Positions 1 through 8,109 of a DNA stretch of 10,236 nt are shown piece after piece (positions within the stretch are counted from its first letter, which is position 1; every line of letters begins with the position of its first letter). Source of the stretch: Gammaproteobacteria bacterium (GTDB taxonomy: Bacteria; Pseudomonadota; Gammaproteobacteria; SZUA-152); NCBI GenBank assembly GCA_003229995.1, contig QIGJ01000036.1, positions 1 through 10,236 on the forward strand, in the 5' to 3' direction. The notes beneath the pieces are model-generated. The model ran no database searches. It was given only the letters and a program-made list of their open reading frames with translations, and was not told the DNA's origin. The translations under genes were made by a program, and so were the position numbers.

Positions 1-537
1 TGGGGGTTTATGCAACCCACCGATTTCAAAAAAATATTCGATCAGCAACTGCTCAATAACAAAGATATGCCACCAGCAGCAAAAATGTTAATCGGATTGT
101 TTATTGAATATTGGGCTGCGTTTAAAGACCTGGAAACGGCACAAAATACATTAGGACTCGGCGACGAGCTGGATGCCGTTTTTTATTCCGTCGGCACCAT
201 ACCTGTGGTGCGCATTAAACTGGCCAACACAAATGCATTTAATGCCTTTATTAAAAATACCGAACAAATGACACAGGTAACACCAATGCAGGAATCCCAC
301 GGTGAGTTTTCATTCAAAACATACCGTTTCTCTACACCCGGTAGCGATCATCAAAACACCACTGATGCCAGGCTCGTCATCAGCGTGAACAGCGACTACG
401 CCCTGATCAGCTTGTTAACGCCACTGGAAAACCAGGCAACCCGTGACATAATATTGGGTGTAAAAAAACCAGCAAACTCCCTGGCGGATGTGACACTATT
501 AACGGACCTCAAATCCAAGCATAATTTCCATACGTAA
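1..537 (+). CDS. Unrecognised protein, N-terminal fragment (5' partial, frameshifted)
   Basis: The frame is open to the left edge: codons for W-G-F precede the Met at position 10, so the gene probably begins outside the window and Met10 need not be the start. The fragment ends at a TAA (535-537). The next frame is open from 525 and continues with protein-like sequence (P-Y-V-N-H-V-E-I-V-K-G), so this and the following entry look like one gene broken by a one-base deletion. The visible part shows no catalytic motif, no membrane segment and no cysteine cluster. It is a soluble-looking mix of helices and strands, including a hydrophobic stretch around residues 57-70 (AVFYSVGTIPVVRI). I do not recognise the family with confidence; a secreted or lipoprotein-type protein is possible, but any signal peptide would be off the edge. 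Confidence 0.6.
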   Translation, partial: WGFMQPTDFKKIFDQQLLNNKDMPPAAKMLIGLFIEYWAAFKDLETAQNTLGLGDELDAVFYSVGTIPVVRIKLANTNAFNAFIKNTEQMTQVTPMQESHGEFSFKTYRFSTPGSDHQNTTDARLVISVNSDYALISLLTPLENQATRDIILGVKKPANSLADVTLLTDLKSKHNFHT

Positions 538-593
538 ATCATGTAGAGATCGTAAAGGGTCTAACCACGCCTGAAGGTAACGAATTTGGCCGC

Positions 594-1595
594 ATGCTGG
601 GGGCACTGCTCAAAACCATCAACGCACAAAATAAACCAGTGACAGAAAATCCACTGGCTCCCATACAAACAACGGCATGTCGCACCGAGCTACTAACAAT
701 CACCCAAACGTGGCCACGTACCGTCTTCGGTTATACCGAACTCAATCTGAAGAAAAAACCCATGAAAATGGCGGCACGCATGTTGGTTGAAAACACTGAT
801 ACGACATTCATGCAGCAACTACAACAACTGCGTGGTTTCATTCCGGCCTATATTCGAAAAGTCGAGAGCAGGCCCGCGATAGGTTTTGGCTTAGGCTTTA
901 ACATTGATGAGCTAACGCCAGTGGTCAACCGGATATTCACAGAATTCACACAAAAGGATTATCAATGCCAGTTTTTGGCGGAAATGAAACAAGGCCTTAT
1001 TGGCTCCAACCCAGTGCTTGCATTGGGCATGATGACGGGCATGGCTGCGGGCGTGCAAGGTATCTCGGCAGCCGTACTGGATGTCGATGTTTCCATGAAT
1101 TTTGAGCAAAAAGGGGCTGCGCCTGATATTCGCAGCCTCGATGCGATTATCACCATTTCGGCAAAAGAACCTCAACGCCTGCTCCTGATGGCTGCTAATT
1201 TCCAGCAAGGCATGCCGCCCATTCAGCTCCCCGATGACGGCACGCCAATAGACTTCCCGATTCCCCTGCCAACATCAGATTTCGGCAGCGTTAAACTAGC
1301 ATTAAAAGGAAACCACATTGTGGCTTACATTGGAAACAAGGCCGAACAACTCGCACAAGCAATGGCAAACGACCCTCTCGCCGCAACAGGCATATTTGCA
1401 CTTAATATCGATTTTGGAAAATACATGAAACTCGTCAATGATTTTGTGCAAACCGTTGATACCACAGACGGGACACTATCCGAACAGGACAAGATCATAT
1501 TGGAAGGGATGGAAAAAATGGATATGCAGCTTGTCGAATCTTTCGATATTACTCCGCAAGGCATCGTCCTAGATGCAACAATCACAATGCACTGA
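594..1595 (+). CDS. Unrecognised protein, C-terminal fragment after frameshift
   Basis: This 333-residue reading frame starts formally at ATG 594, but it is open from 525 and the stretch before the ATG reads as protein. There is no good ribosome binding site before 594, so the ATG is probably an internal Met of the preceding gene. Joined to the fragment upstream the product would exceed 510 residues. It contains a hydrophobic Gly/Met/Ala-rich stretch (residues about 140-165, around LALGMMTGMAAGVQG), a Pro/Asp-rich segment near 205-225 (the LPDDGTPIDFPIPLP region), and ends with a hydrophobic strand pattern (GIVLDATITMH). No catalytic motif is evident and I do not recognise it. It stops at TGA 1593-1595, immediately followed by TAA. 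The next gene (rimI) converges on it. Confidence 0.55.
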   Translation: MLGALLKTINAQNKPVTENPLAPIQTTACRTELLTITQTWPRTVFGYTELNLKKKPMKMAARMLVENTDTTFMQQLQQLRGFIPAYIRKVESRPAIGFGLGFNIDELTPVVNRIFTEFTQKDYQCQFLAEMKQGLIGSNPVLALGMMTGMAAGVQGISAAVLDVDVSMNFEQKGAAPDIRSLDAIITISAKEPQRLLLMAANFQQGMPPIQLPDDGTPIDFPIPLPTSDFGSVKLALKGNHIVAYIGNKAEQLAQAMANDPLAATGIFALNIDFGKYMKLVNDFVQTVDTTDGTLSEQDKIILEGMEKMDMQLVESFDITPQGIVLDATITMH

Positions 1596-1631
1596 TAAGG
1601 AACGTGCACGAAATAACTTCCCTGTTTAGCA

Positions 1632-1755
1632 TCCCGGCTTCAGCCCGTCTTCGCCCGTTCCTCAATCACAAAAGCTCGAAGTAGAACGACTATTCCTGCA
1701 CTTTTGTTCGGCAACTGCTCCTGCGTTGCTCTACCTCCTGCATCCATGCAGTCGT
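1632..1755. repeat. Non-coding intergenic region with clustered short inverted and direct repeats
   Basis: The 217 bases between the left gene and the convergent rimI hold no convincing ORF. They contain a GGCT-TC-AGCC hairpin (1636-1645), a GCAAC/GTTGC inverted repeat (1711-1715 and 1725-1729), two copies of CTCCTGC (1718-1724 and 1735-1741), and a 6-base stem CTGCAT-CC-ATGCAG (1738-1751). This density of small stems and repeats is typical of dispersed intergenic repeat elements in proteobacteria. Other copies would have to be looked for in the rest of the genome. No transposase or terminal repeats are present. Confidence 0.35.
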
Positions 1756-1812
1756 CAATCAGAACGAACGAAGTGCCCATTCCTAAACAACAACCTCAGA
1801 TTTACCTTGAGA

Positions 1813-2283
1813 TTACAGGCGCAAGCTGGACGCAAAAATAATCGCGTCTTCACGCCCTTCCTCTGCGGGATAATAATCCTTGCGCAAACCCACCTGATTA
1901 AATCCCATTTGCTCGTATAATGTGATCGCAGCAATATTAGATGGCCGCACTTCCAAAAATACATCACGCACTTCCAGTTTATCCGCTTCATCCAGCAACA
2001 GGCACAATATTTCACGCGCCAGACCTCGCCGCTGAAACTCCCCGGCCACACATAAATTCAGTACATGCGCTTCACCGGCTCCAATGGACATCACGCCATA
2101 GCCTGCAAAGTTTCCTTCAACTTCACCCACATGACAGCGATAGCCCACACGCAGACAGTCTTCAAAAATACGCCGGGTCCAGGGAAAGGGATACATGACC
2201 TGTTCGATATGCATAATCTGCTCAAGATCCTGTGTCGTCATCGGTCGTATCCATAACTCTGGCGTTTGCACCACAGCACTCAT
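1813..2283 (-). CDS. rimI: Ribosomal protein S18-alanine N-acetyltransferase RimI
   Basis: A 156-residue GNAT-family acetyltransferase. The family transfers an acetyl group from acetyl-CoA to the N-terminal alanine of ribosomal protein S18 in the cytoplasm. Visible features in order: the substrate-side FPWT segment (residues 33-36), the acetyl-CoA pyrophosphate loop Q-R-R-G-L-A (84-89), LEVRPSN (110-116) carrying the Glu that matches the catalytic Glu103 of E. coli RimI (here Glu111), LYEQMGF (122-128) with the matching catalytic Tyr (here Tyr123), and the family-typical YYP..EGREDAI tail (137-148). Length matches the family (148-160). The start overlaps the stop of the upstream uracil-DNA glycosylase gene in an ATGA, which points to translational coupling and fixes the start. 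A small number of GNAT paralogues act on other proteins, but the tail motif makes RimI the best call. Confidence 0.93.
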   Translation of the reverse strand: MSAVVQTPELWIRPMTTQDLEQIMHIEQVMYPFPWTRRIFEDCLRVGYRCHVGEVEGNFAGYGVMSIGAGEAHVLNLCVAGEFQRRGLAREILCLLLDEADKLEVRDVFLEVRPSNIAAITLYEQMGFNQVGLRKDYYPAEEGREDAIIFASSLRL

Positions 2284-3176
2284 GACGATTCACCTTTCAC
2301 CACGGCAGCCGCAAATTTCAGGTCGGCCCAGCTTTTGCCTTTTTCGCTGGGTTTTCGCAACAAATAGGCCGGATGATAGGTCACCACCAGTGGTGTTTCG
2401 CCGTAATGATGTACCTGACCACGCAGCTTGCTCACGGCAATATCCACGTTCAACAAATTGTGGGCTGCCACGCCGCCCACAGCGAGAATGACTTTTGGTT
2501 TCACCAACGCAACCTGACGCTTCAGGAAGGCTTCACACCGAACCATTTCCTCCCGTTGCGGGTTGCGATTTCCGGGTGGACGACATTTAAGAATATTGGC
2601 GATGAACACTTGCTCACGCTGCAAACCCAAAGCCTTGAGCATGTTGTTGAGCAATTGACCCGCCCGTCCCACAAAGGGCTCGCCCTGCTTGTCCTCGTCG
2701 GCTCCCGGCGCTTCGCCGATAATCATCCACTGCGCCGCGTGGTCGCCCACACCAAACACCGTTTGTGTGCGGGTTTTGTGTAACTCGCAGGCCGTACACG
2801 AAGACACGGTTGTTTGCAGTTCAGGCCAGTCCAGGCTGCTAACATCAATAGCCGGGGCGGGTTGTGACAATACTTCTGACATATCCAGGCCAGACACGAA
2901 ATCATCGGTGGGTAACGGTGGCTCTTCGTCCACCCGTGTTCCACTCATCGGTGCTTCGTTAACTACCGGTAGTTGCTCAGGTTCGGGCACATTGCACGCA
3001 GGTACTGTACCCGGCAAAACCCGAGGTGATACAACATCGGTTTGCACTGTTTCAACCGGTACCTCCTGGTCGGAGACATCACGCAGTATTTCTTCTGATA
3101 CTTCGCGTAATGCCCAGACCTGAATACCCATTGCCTGCAAATAGGCCGCTTGTTGCTGTCGTGTCGTCACCGCCAT
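2280..3176 (-). CDS. Uracil-DNA glycosylase, family 4 type (iron-sulfur)
   Basis: Removes uracil from DNA, starting base excision repair. The last 185 or so residues form the glycosylase domain. In numbering from a TTG one codon upstream, cysteines 128, 131, 199 and 215 fit the CxxC...C...C pattern that binds the 4Fe-4S cluster in this family. The water-activating motif is G-E-A-P-G-A-D-E-D (155-163), followed by [12 protein letters not shown], and the DNA-contacting motif is HPAYLL (269-274). Residues 1-115 are acidic, Pro- and Val-rich and probably disordered apart from a short start ([10 protein letters not shown]) shared by gammaproteobacterial relatives as I recall them. I chose ATG 3176 over TTG 3179 because an AAGGA ribosome binding site sits 4 bases before the ATG. 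The leuA stop lies 7 bases upstream and rimI overlaps downstream, so the three are probably co-transcribed. Confidence 0.92.
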   Translation of the reverse strand: MAVTTRQQQAAYLQAMGIQVWALREVSEEILRDVSDQEVPVETVQTDVVSPRVLPGTVPACNVPEPEQLPVVNEAPMSGTRVDEEPPLPTDDFVSGLDMSEVLSQPAPAIDVSSLDWPELQTTVSSCTACELHKTRTQTVFGVGDHAAQWMIIGEAPGADEDKQGEPFVGRAGQLLNNMLKALGLQREQVFIANILKCRPPGNRNPQREEMVRCEAFLKRQVALVKPKVILAVGGVAAHNLLNVDIAVSKLRGQVHHYGETPLVVTYHPAYLLRKPSEKGKSWADLKFAAAVVKGESS

Positions 3177-3183
3177 CAATTCC

Positions 3184-4722
3184 TTACACTTGCGGATGCT
3201 GACGGTCGACTGACACTAATACCCGATTAAGGGTATTGATATAGGCTTTGGCCGAGGCGATAACAATGTCGGTATCCGCGCCCTGTCCATTGACGATACG
3301 TCCGTCCTGCTCCAGACGCACAGTGACTTCACCCTGCGAATCCGTGCCACTGGTGATATTGTTCACTGAATATAATTGTAATTCAGCACCACTGTTTACC
3401 AGGGATTCAATGGCCTTGAATGCCGCATCCACCGGACCACCGCCGGAGGCCATCGCCGTTTTTTCTGCCCCATCGATTTTGAGTGTCACCAAAGCACTGG
3501 GGGTCTCGCCCGTTTCGGAACAAACCTTGAGTGTCACCAGTTTGACCCGTTCGTTTTCGGCTTCAAGGCTGGCTTCAGTGACCAGCGCCTGCAAGTCATC
3601 ATCAAAAATTTCATGTTTTTTATCGGCGAGTTCTTTAAAGCGCACAAAGGCATCGTTGAGCTCTTCCTCACCGGCAAGGCTGACCCCCAGTTCCTGCAAG
3701 CGCGTACGAAAGGCATTGCGGCCCGAGTGTTTGCCCAACACTATGCGATTGGCCGACCAACCTACATCTTCAGCACGCATGATTTCATAAGTCTCTCGGC
3801 TTTTAAGTACACCATCCTGATGAATGCCGGATTCATGGGCAAAGGCATTGGCACCAACGATGGCTTTATTGGGCTGTACGGTAAAACCGGTAATGCCCGA
3901 CACTAAACGCGAGCACGGGACAATTTGAGTGCGATCCAGGTGATCAACATTGCAATCAAACACGTCCTGTCGTGTACTCATTGCCATGACGATTTCTTCC
4001 AGTGCAGCGTTACCGGCACGTTCACCCAAACCATTGATAGTACATTCCACCTGTCGTGCGCCTTGGGCCACGGCAGCCAGGGAATTGGCCACGGCCATAC
4101 CCAGGTCGTTATGACAATGCACGGAGAACACCGCTTTGTCCGAGTTGGGTACCCGCTCAATGAGATTGCCGATGAGGCTACCAAACTGAGGCGGCAGGTT
4201 GTAACCCACAGTGTCGGGAATATTCACCGTGCGGGCACCGGCTTCAATCACCGCTTCCAGCACACGGCACAAAAAATCCAGCTCGGAACGACCAGCATCT
4301 TCCGGCGAAAATTCCACATTATCGGTAAATTGCCGCGCACGTTTCACAGCACGTACTGCCTGCTCAACAACAGCATCCGGCTCCATACGCAACTTCATTT
4401 TCATATGTATGGGCGAGGTGGCGATAAAGGTATGAATACGGGCTGAATTGGCTCCTTTCAGCGCTTCACCGGCCCGGTCAATATCCTGGTCCAGCGCACG
4501 CGCCAAACCACAAACCGTGCTGTCTTTGATGGCATTGGCCACGGCTTTCACCGATTCAAAATCACCCTCGCTGGCGACAGGAAAACCAGCCTCAATCACG
4601 TCCACATGCATGCGCTCCAGCGCTTTGGCGATACGGACCTTTTCGTCGCGGGTCATGGACGCACCGGGACTTTGCTCACCGTCACGCAAGGTGGTATCAA
4701 AAATAATTAATTGCTCGCTCAT
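3184..4722 (-). CDS. leuA: 2-Isopropylmalate synthase
   Basis: Condenses acetyl-CoA with 2-oxoisovalerate to give 2-isopropylmalate, the committed step of leucine synthesis, in the cytoplasm. The 512-residue product opens with [10 protein letters not shown] (8-17), whose Asp14 binds the catalytic metal. The second metal site is SVHCHNDLG (200-208, His202 and His204), followed by NGLGERAGN (230-238). The TIM barrel and linkers run to about 385, and a C-terminal LeuA allosteric domain follows (about 390-512, with the GGGPVDAAF segment at 427-435), where leucine feedback normally acts. Length is close to E. coli LeuA (523). ATG 4722 is preceded by GGAG with 7 bases of spacing. It is probably controlled by the leucine-rich leader ORF and promoter upstream, and it leads into the uracil-DNA glycosylase gene. 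Confidence 0.97.
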   Translation of the reverse strand: MSEQLIIFDTTLRDGEQSPGASMTRDEKVRIAKALERMHVDVIEAGFPVASEGDFESVKAVANAIKDSTVCGLARALDQDIDRAGEALKGANSARIHTFIATSPIHMKMKLRMEPDAVVEQAVRAVKRARQFTDNVEFSPEDAGRSELDFLCRVLEAVIEAGARTVNIPDTVGYNLPPQFGSLIGNLIERVPNSDKAVFSVHCHNDLGMAVANSLAAVAQGARQVECTINGLGERAGNAALEEIVMAMSTRQDVFDCNVDHLDRTQIVPCSRLVSGITGFTVQPNKAIVGANAFAHESGIHQDGVLKSRETYEIMRAEDVGWSANRIVLGKHSGRNAFRTRLQELGVSLAGEEELNDAFVRFKELADKKHEIFDDDLQALVTEASLEAENERVKLVTLKVCSETGETPSALVTLKIDGAEKTAMASGGGPVDAAFKAIESLVNSGAELQLYSVNNITSGTDSQGEVTVRLEQDGRIVNGQGADTDIVIASAKAYINTLNRVLVSVDRQHPQV

Positions 4723-4879
4723 TCGTATGCTCCATTCTGCGTGGAACCATCTTATCAGTGGCGCTGGTAATTTTCAGTCACTCATTGCAGATGATGACAC
4801 ATGATATTCATAGACTGTGACCTGCGTATTCGCGCAGCACAGAAATTTTATCGAATTGTGGAGGAATTATTTGTCTGCC

Positions 4880-5005
4880 CTAAGGCAGTAGGGAAAGGGG
4901 CAGTAGGGAAAGGAGCAGAAAAGACAGGGACAACAAAAAAGCAGCACGCAAAGACACCGGCCCGGAGAAGGCCTTGTGATGTGTCTTGTTAGCAAAAGTA
5001 TTCAT
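4880..5005 (-). CDS. Putative leucine-rich leader peptide of leuA
   Basis: A 41-codon ORF on the leuA strand, ending 157 bases before the leuA start. It begins M-N-T-F-A-N-K-T-H-H-K and ends FLLLSLLPLSLLP. Twelve of the last 23 codons are leucine, using TTG, CTG, CTC, CTT and CTA, including the run of three at residues 30-32. A promoter match lies about 20 bases before the start. By analogy with leuL of enterics (short, leucine-rich, upstream of the leu operon), it probably senses charged tRNA-Leu by ribosome stalling; the peptide is not similar to leuL in sequence. Doubts: the start has only a weak ribosome binding site, the strand is pyrimidine-rich, and part of the leucine pattern comes from a 15-base tandem repeat. 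No intrinsic terminator follows. Confidence 0.55.
   Translation of the reverse strand: MNTFANKTHHKAFSGPVSLRAAFLLSLSFLLLSLLPLSLLP
4884..4918. repeat. 15-base tandem repeat (about 2.3 copies)
   Basis: On the plus strand GCAGTAGGGAAAGG recurs with a period of 15 bases from about 4885, and a third, degenerate unit begins with GCAG. Because 15 is a multiple of 3, the repeat stays in frame with the leader ORF on the minus strand and encodes L-S-L-L-P twice. Nothing else in the window has this periodicity. Confidence 0.8.
4951..4987 (-). other. Hairpin in the 5' half of the leuA leader ORF
   Basis: On the leuA strand AAGACAC (plus 4981-4987) pairs with GTGTCTT (4951-4957), with an inner GGCC/GGCC pair (4970-4973 and 4959-4962). 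It is followed, after 10 bases, by TTTTTT (within the leader ORF). The gap is long for an intrinsic terminator, and the hairpin lies before the leucine codons, so a role as the attenuator terminator is unlikely. Confidence 0.4.
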
Positions 5006-5031
5006 TTTCAGTTTTTCGTAAAGTCTCAGCA

Positions 5032-5060
5032 ACTATAGCGGCCGCCTGGGGCAACCGCAA
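5032..5060 (-). promoter_or_regulatory. Predicted sigma-70 type promoter for leuA leader
   Basis: On the minus strand a -35 TTGCGG (5055-5060; 3 of 6 consensus bases) is separated by exactly 17 bases from a -10 TATAGT (5032-5037; 5 of 6). The start point would lie near 5024-5026, giving a 5' leader of about 20 bases before the leader ORF ATG at 5005. The -35 overlaps one arm of a compound inverted repeat (5055-5098). Confidence 0.5.
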
Positions 5061-5098
5061 GTTTAATCGCTATGGGTTCAATTCCCCACAGCTTGCGG
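5055..5098. other. Compound inverted repeat (two stacked 7-base stems)
   Basis: The outer arms are CCGCAAG (5055-5061) and CTTGCGG (5092-5098). Directly inside the right arm, the inner arms CTATGGG (5070-5076) and CCCACAG (5085-5091) pair with one G-T wobble when read as minus-strand RNA. The central TTCAATTCC resembles a tRNA T-loop, but no complete tRNA can be folded here. It lies between pssA and leuA and overlaps the predicted -35. It lacks a T-run, so it is not a standard terminator. Confidence 0.45.
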
Positions 5099-5132
5099 CG
5101 GGGTCGTTTATTTCTGAATTGGAAAATACGGT

Positions 5133-5963
5133 CTAATCCGCAGATTCATCCGGATCACTTGGTGCCCGACGCTCTGCCCGACGGCGACGCAGCGACAACA
5201 GCGTTCCTATCGGTCCGGAAAATGCGTACACGACAAACCCCACAAACAATACCTGTGGCGGATCCAGTGAGACCAGCACAAACACCAATACCACCGCGAG
5301 AATCGCCACAAACGGCACCTTGCCTTTGAGATCAAGATCCTTGAAGCTGCGATAACGCACGTTGCTCACCATCAGCAGTCCCACACACACGGTAACCACT
5401 GTGGCAATAACGGAGACTGCTAGACCTTCGGCCTGATAATCCTGTCCCACCCAGACCATGCCGGCAACCACCGCCGCCGCCGCCGGACTTGCCAGCCCCT
5501 GAAAATAGCGTTTATCAGCGCTTCCAACCTGAGTATTAAAGCGCGCCAGACGCAGCGCTGTACCGGCGGTATAAATAAAAGCGCCTAACCAGCCCAGCTT
5601 GCCCAGATCAGACAAGGCCCACACGTATACCACCAGCGCAGGTGCCAAACCGAAAGACACCATATCAGCAAGGCTGTCGTATTCAGCACCAAAAGCACTT
5701 TGTGTATTGGTCATCCGCGCTACCCGGCCATCGAGACCATCGAGAATCATCGCGATAAAAATAGCCACAGCAGCCAACTCGAAATGCCCGCCCATGGCAG
5801 CGACAATCGCATAAAAACCCGCAAACAGGCAGCCGGTAGTAAACAGGTTGGGCAACAAATAAATGCCACGATGACGGCGACGCTCCGGTGAGCCCACCCG
5901 ACTGCCGTCGTGAGCGTTTTCGCTGTTGCTATCAGTAAGCTTATCTGTTTTGTCTTCGCTCAT
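5133..5963 (-). CDS. pssA: CDP-diacylglycerol-serine O-phosphatidyltransferase (phosphatidylserine synthase)
   Basis: Joins CDP-diacylglycerol and serine to form phosphatidylserine at the inner membrane, the step before Psd. The 276-residue product has the CDP-alcohol phosphotransferase motif D-G-x-x-A-R (78-83), then Gly92, Asp96 and Asp100 in the DG..AR........G...D...D pattern, whose aspartates bind the metal. Several hydrophobic membrane segments follow (about 105-120, 160-180, 185-200, 215-240 by eye). A charged, hydrophilic N-terminal tail of about 25 residues precedes the GIYLLPNLFT segment. The frame is open further upstream, but that part overlaps psd and is not protein-like, so I chose ATG 5963, which follows an AGG. 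It begins 31 bases after the psd stop. This is the integral-membrane, type II-like PssA, not the E. coli phospholipase-D-type enzyme. Confidence 0.93.
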   Translation of the reverse strand: MSEDKTDKLTDSNSENAHDGSRVGSPERRRHRGIYLLPNLFTTGCLFAGFYAIVAAMGGHFELAAVAIFIAMILDGLDGRVARMTNTQSAFGAEYDSLADMVSFGLAPALVVYVWALSDLGKLGWLGAFIYTAGTALRLARFNTQVGSADKRYFQGLASPAAAAVVAGMVWVGQDYQAEGLAVSVIATVVTVCVGLLMVSNVRYRSFKDLDLKGKVPFVAILAVVLVFVLVSLDPPQVLFVGFVVYAFSGPIGTLLSLRRRRAERRAPSDPDESAD

Positions 5964-5994
5964 GACCTGCTTGTCAATATGATCGTGTGATTTT

Positions 5995-6669
5995 TCAGTT
6001 CGTTGCCAACTGGGCAGGCTTCGGTGACGTTGCCCTTGCATGCACCAAAGTAGCAATGATATCCGTGCCTGCCAAAACATCATCACCCACTGACACATCA
6101 ATACGTGAGCCCATGGGAATCAACACTTCAACGAGTGAACCAAAGTGAATAAAGCCACAACGTTGTCCCTGACCAATGCGTTCACCACTCTGTGCATAAC
6201 ATTGTGGCCGTGGCAAATGCGGATTCCCCTCAACCACCAGCACCAAGTCATCTTTTTCGTCACTTTGTATCCATTGCGCGTAAGTTGCAACCTTTGCATC
6301 TGTGCTGGCAATTTTTCGCGGCACATCCAGCCATTGCTCCATCACTTTGCCTTCCATGGGACTGTGCGCAGAATAAACGCTGGTAAATCCCATTTGCACG
6401 CTGACACTTAACGCCGACCGGTCCAGGTAAGTATCATGCACGGTATCAATCGCCGTCACCCTGCCATCCACCGGACTCACAATGCCCAGCGGTACTGCGG
6501 GCACTTTGCGTGCAGGATCACGAAATAAAAACAATAACAGCAACACCAGTGCCCATAATGGCAACGATGCCAATCCATACAACAAATACACAATAGCGGC
6601 AGGAATAGCGATAACCGCAATCCACAACCAGCCTTCGCGTGCAATTAAAGGATAGCGATAAGACAACAT
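5995..6669 (-). CDS. psd: Phosphatidylserine decarboxylase (short form proenzyme)
   Basis: Converts phosphatidylserine to phosphatidylethanolamine with a pyruvoyl cofactor made by self-cleavage. In numbering from a TTG two codons upstream, the 226-residue frame has membrane segments near the N-terminus (about 17-34 and 38-51), then FRDPARKVP (51-59), VSPVDG (66-71) with the family Asp, and FGS (178-180) where cleavage between Gly179 and Ser180 makes the alpha chain. I chose ATG 6669 because the usual family start runs MxSYRYPLIAREGW; the alternative TTG is 6 bases upstream. Odd: the VHVNRxP-type segment found in many short Psd proteins reads V-Y-S-A-H-S-P here (Tyr101, His104). It is followed by pssA, and the pair makes phosphatidylethanolamine. 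Confidence 0.88.
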   Translation of the reverse strand: MLSYRYPLIAREGWLWIAVIAIPAAIVYLLYGLASLPLWALVLLLLFLFRDPARKVPAVPLGIVSPVDGRVTAIDTVHDTYLDRSALSVSVQMGFTSVYSAHSPMEGKVMEQWLDVPRKIASTDAKVATYAQWIQSDEKDDLVLVVEGNPHLPRPQCYAQSGERIGQGQRCGFIHFGSLVEVLIPMGSRIDVSVGDDVLAGTDIIATLVHARATSPKPAQLATN

Positions 6670-6704
6670 GATCAAAAACCAGAAGTGTCAGAGAAGTATT
6701 AGAT

Positions 6705-6734
6705 AGGGAAAAGAGGCAAAGTGTTCACTTTGCC
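6705..6734 (-). terminator. Likely intrinsic terminator after ilvC
   Basis: On the minus strand a perfect 9-base stem (GGCAAAGTG/CACTTTGCC, arms 6715-6723 and 6726-6734) is followed by TCTTTTCCC. It lies 22 bases after the ilvC stop and before psd. It would separate the ilv genes from psd-pssA, or act as a partial stop. Confidence 0.65.
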
Positions 6735-6756
6735 CCTAAATTATTTTAGTTTGCGC

Positions 6757-7791
<1,035 letters not shown>

Positions 7792-7869
7792 TTAATTCTG
7801 TGTATTCGTTTATTGCTATTGCGTGATTCTTTGACTTAGGAAGGGACATTAAATAACTTACATTACTGC

Positions 7870-8109
7870 TTAAATATGTAAATTTTTCGCACCGCGCGAA
7901 ATACCGGAAACCCCTGAACGCACAGTTTCCAGTATCGGTGTCTTTTCAAATGAATGAATAAAAGCATCCAGTTTGTCGCCATCACCTGTCAGCTCAATGG
8001 TATAACTGGTGGCGGTCACGTCAATAATGCGTCCACGAAAAATATCCACCAGACGTTTCACTTCTTCTCGTGAATCGTTACTTGAGGTGCGTACTTTGAT
8101 CATCAGCAT
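7870..8109 (-). CDS. ilvH: Acetolactate synthase small subunit, C-terminal half (frameshifted)
   Basis: This 79-residue frame is the C-terminal regulatory domain of the IlvH/IlvN subunit: [10 protein letters not shown], then [18 protein letters not shown] (15-32) and [15 protein letters not shown] at the end. It aligns with the second half of E. coli IlvH from about residue 88 on. The start ATG overlaps the stop of the N-terminal half by 7 bases (ATGCTGA). Joining the two frames by one base (a C after the CGC codon) restores the usual HIERE linker, so the halves probably belong to one protein. The domain's role in the family is to stabilise and modulate the large subunit and valine feedback. 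It is followed by ilvC. Confidence 0.85.
   Translation of the reverse strand: MLMIKVRTSSNDSREEVKRLVDIFRGRIIDVTATSYTIELTGDGDKLDAFIHSFEKTPILETVRSGVSGISRGAKNLHI

Noticed and set aside
1788..1815. Hairpin CTCA...TGAG with GTTGTTGTTT tail after rimI on the minus strand
   Set aside because: The stem has only 4 uninterrupted base pairs and a 9-base loop, which is too weak to call a terminator.
4951..4987. Attenuator terminator in the leader hairpin
   Set aside because: The T-run starts 10 bases after the stem and both lie before the leucine codons, so it would not respond to stalling in the usual way.
4801..4992. Plus-strand ORF of 63 codons with AVGKGAVGKG repeat
   Set aside because: It is the antisense shadow of the leucine leader and its 15-base repeat, it has no convincing ribosome binding site, and it is not protein-like outside the repeat.
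5031..5100. tRNA gene
   Set aside because: Only a T-loop-like TTCAATTCC is visible; no acceptor, anticodon or D arm can be folded around it.
5964..6101. 46-residue upstream extension of PssA
   Set aside because: It overlaps psd, is not protein-like for this family, and a good start lies at 5963.
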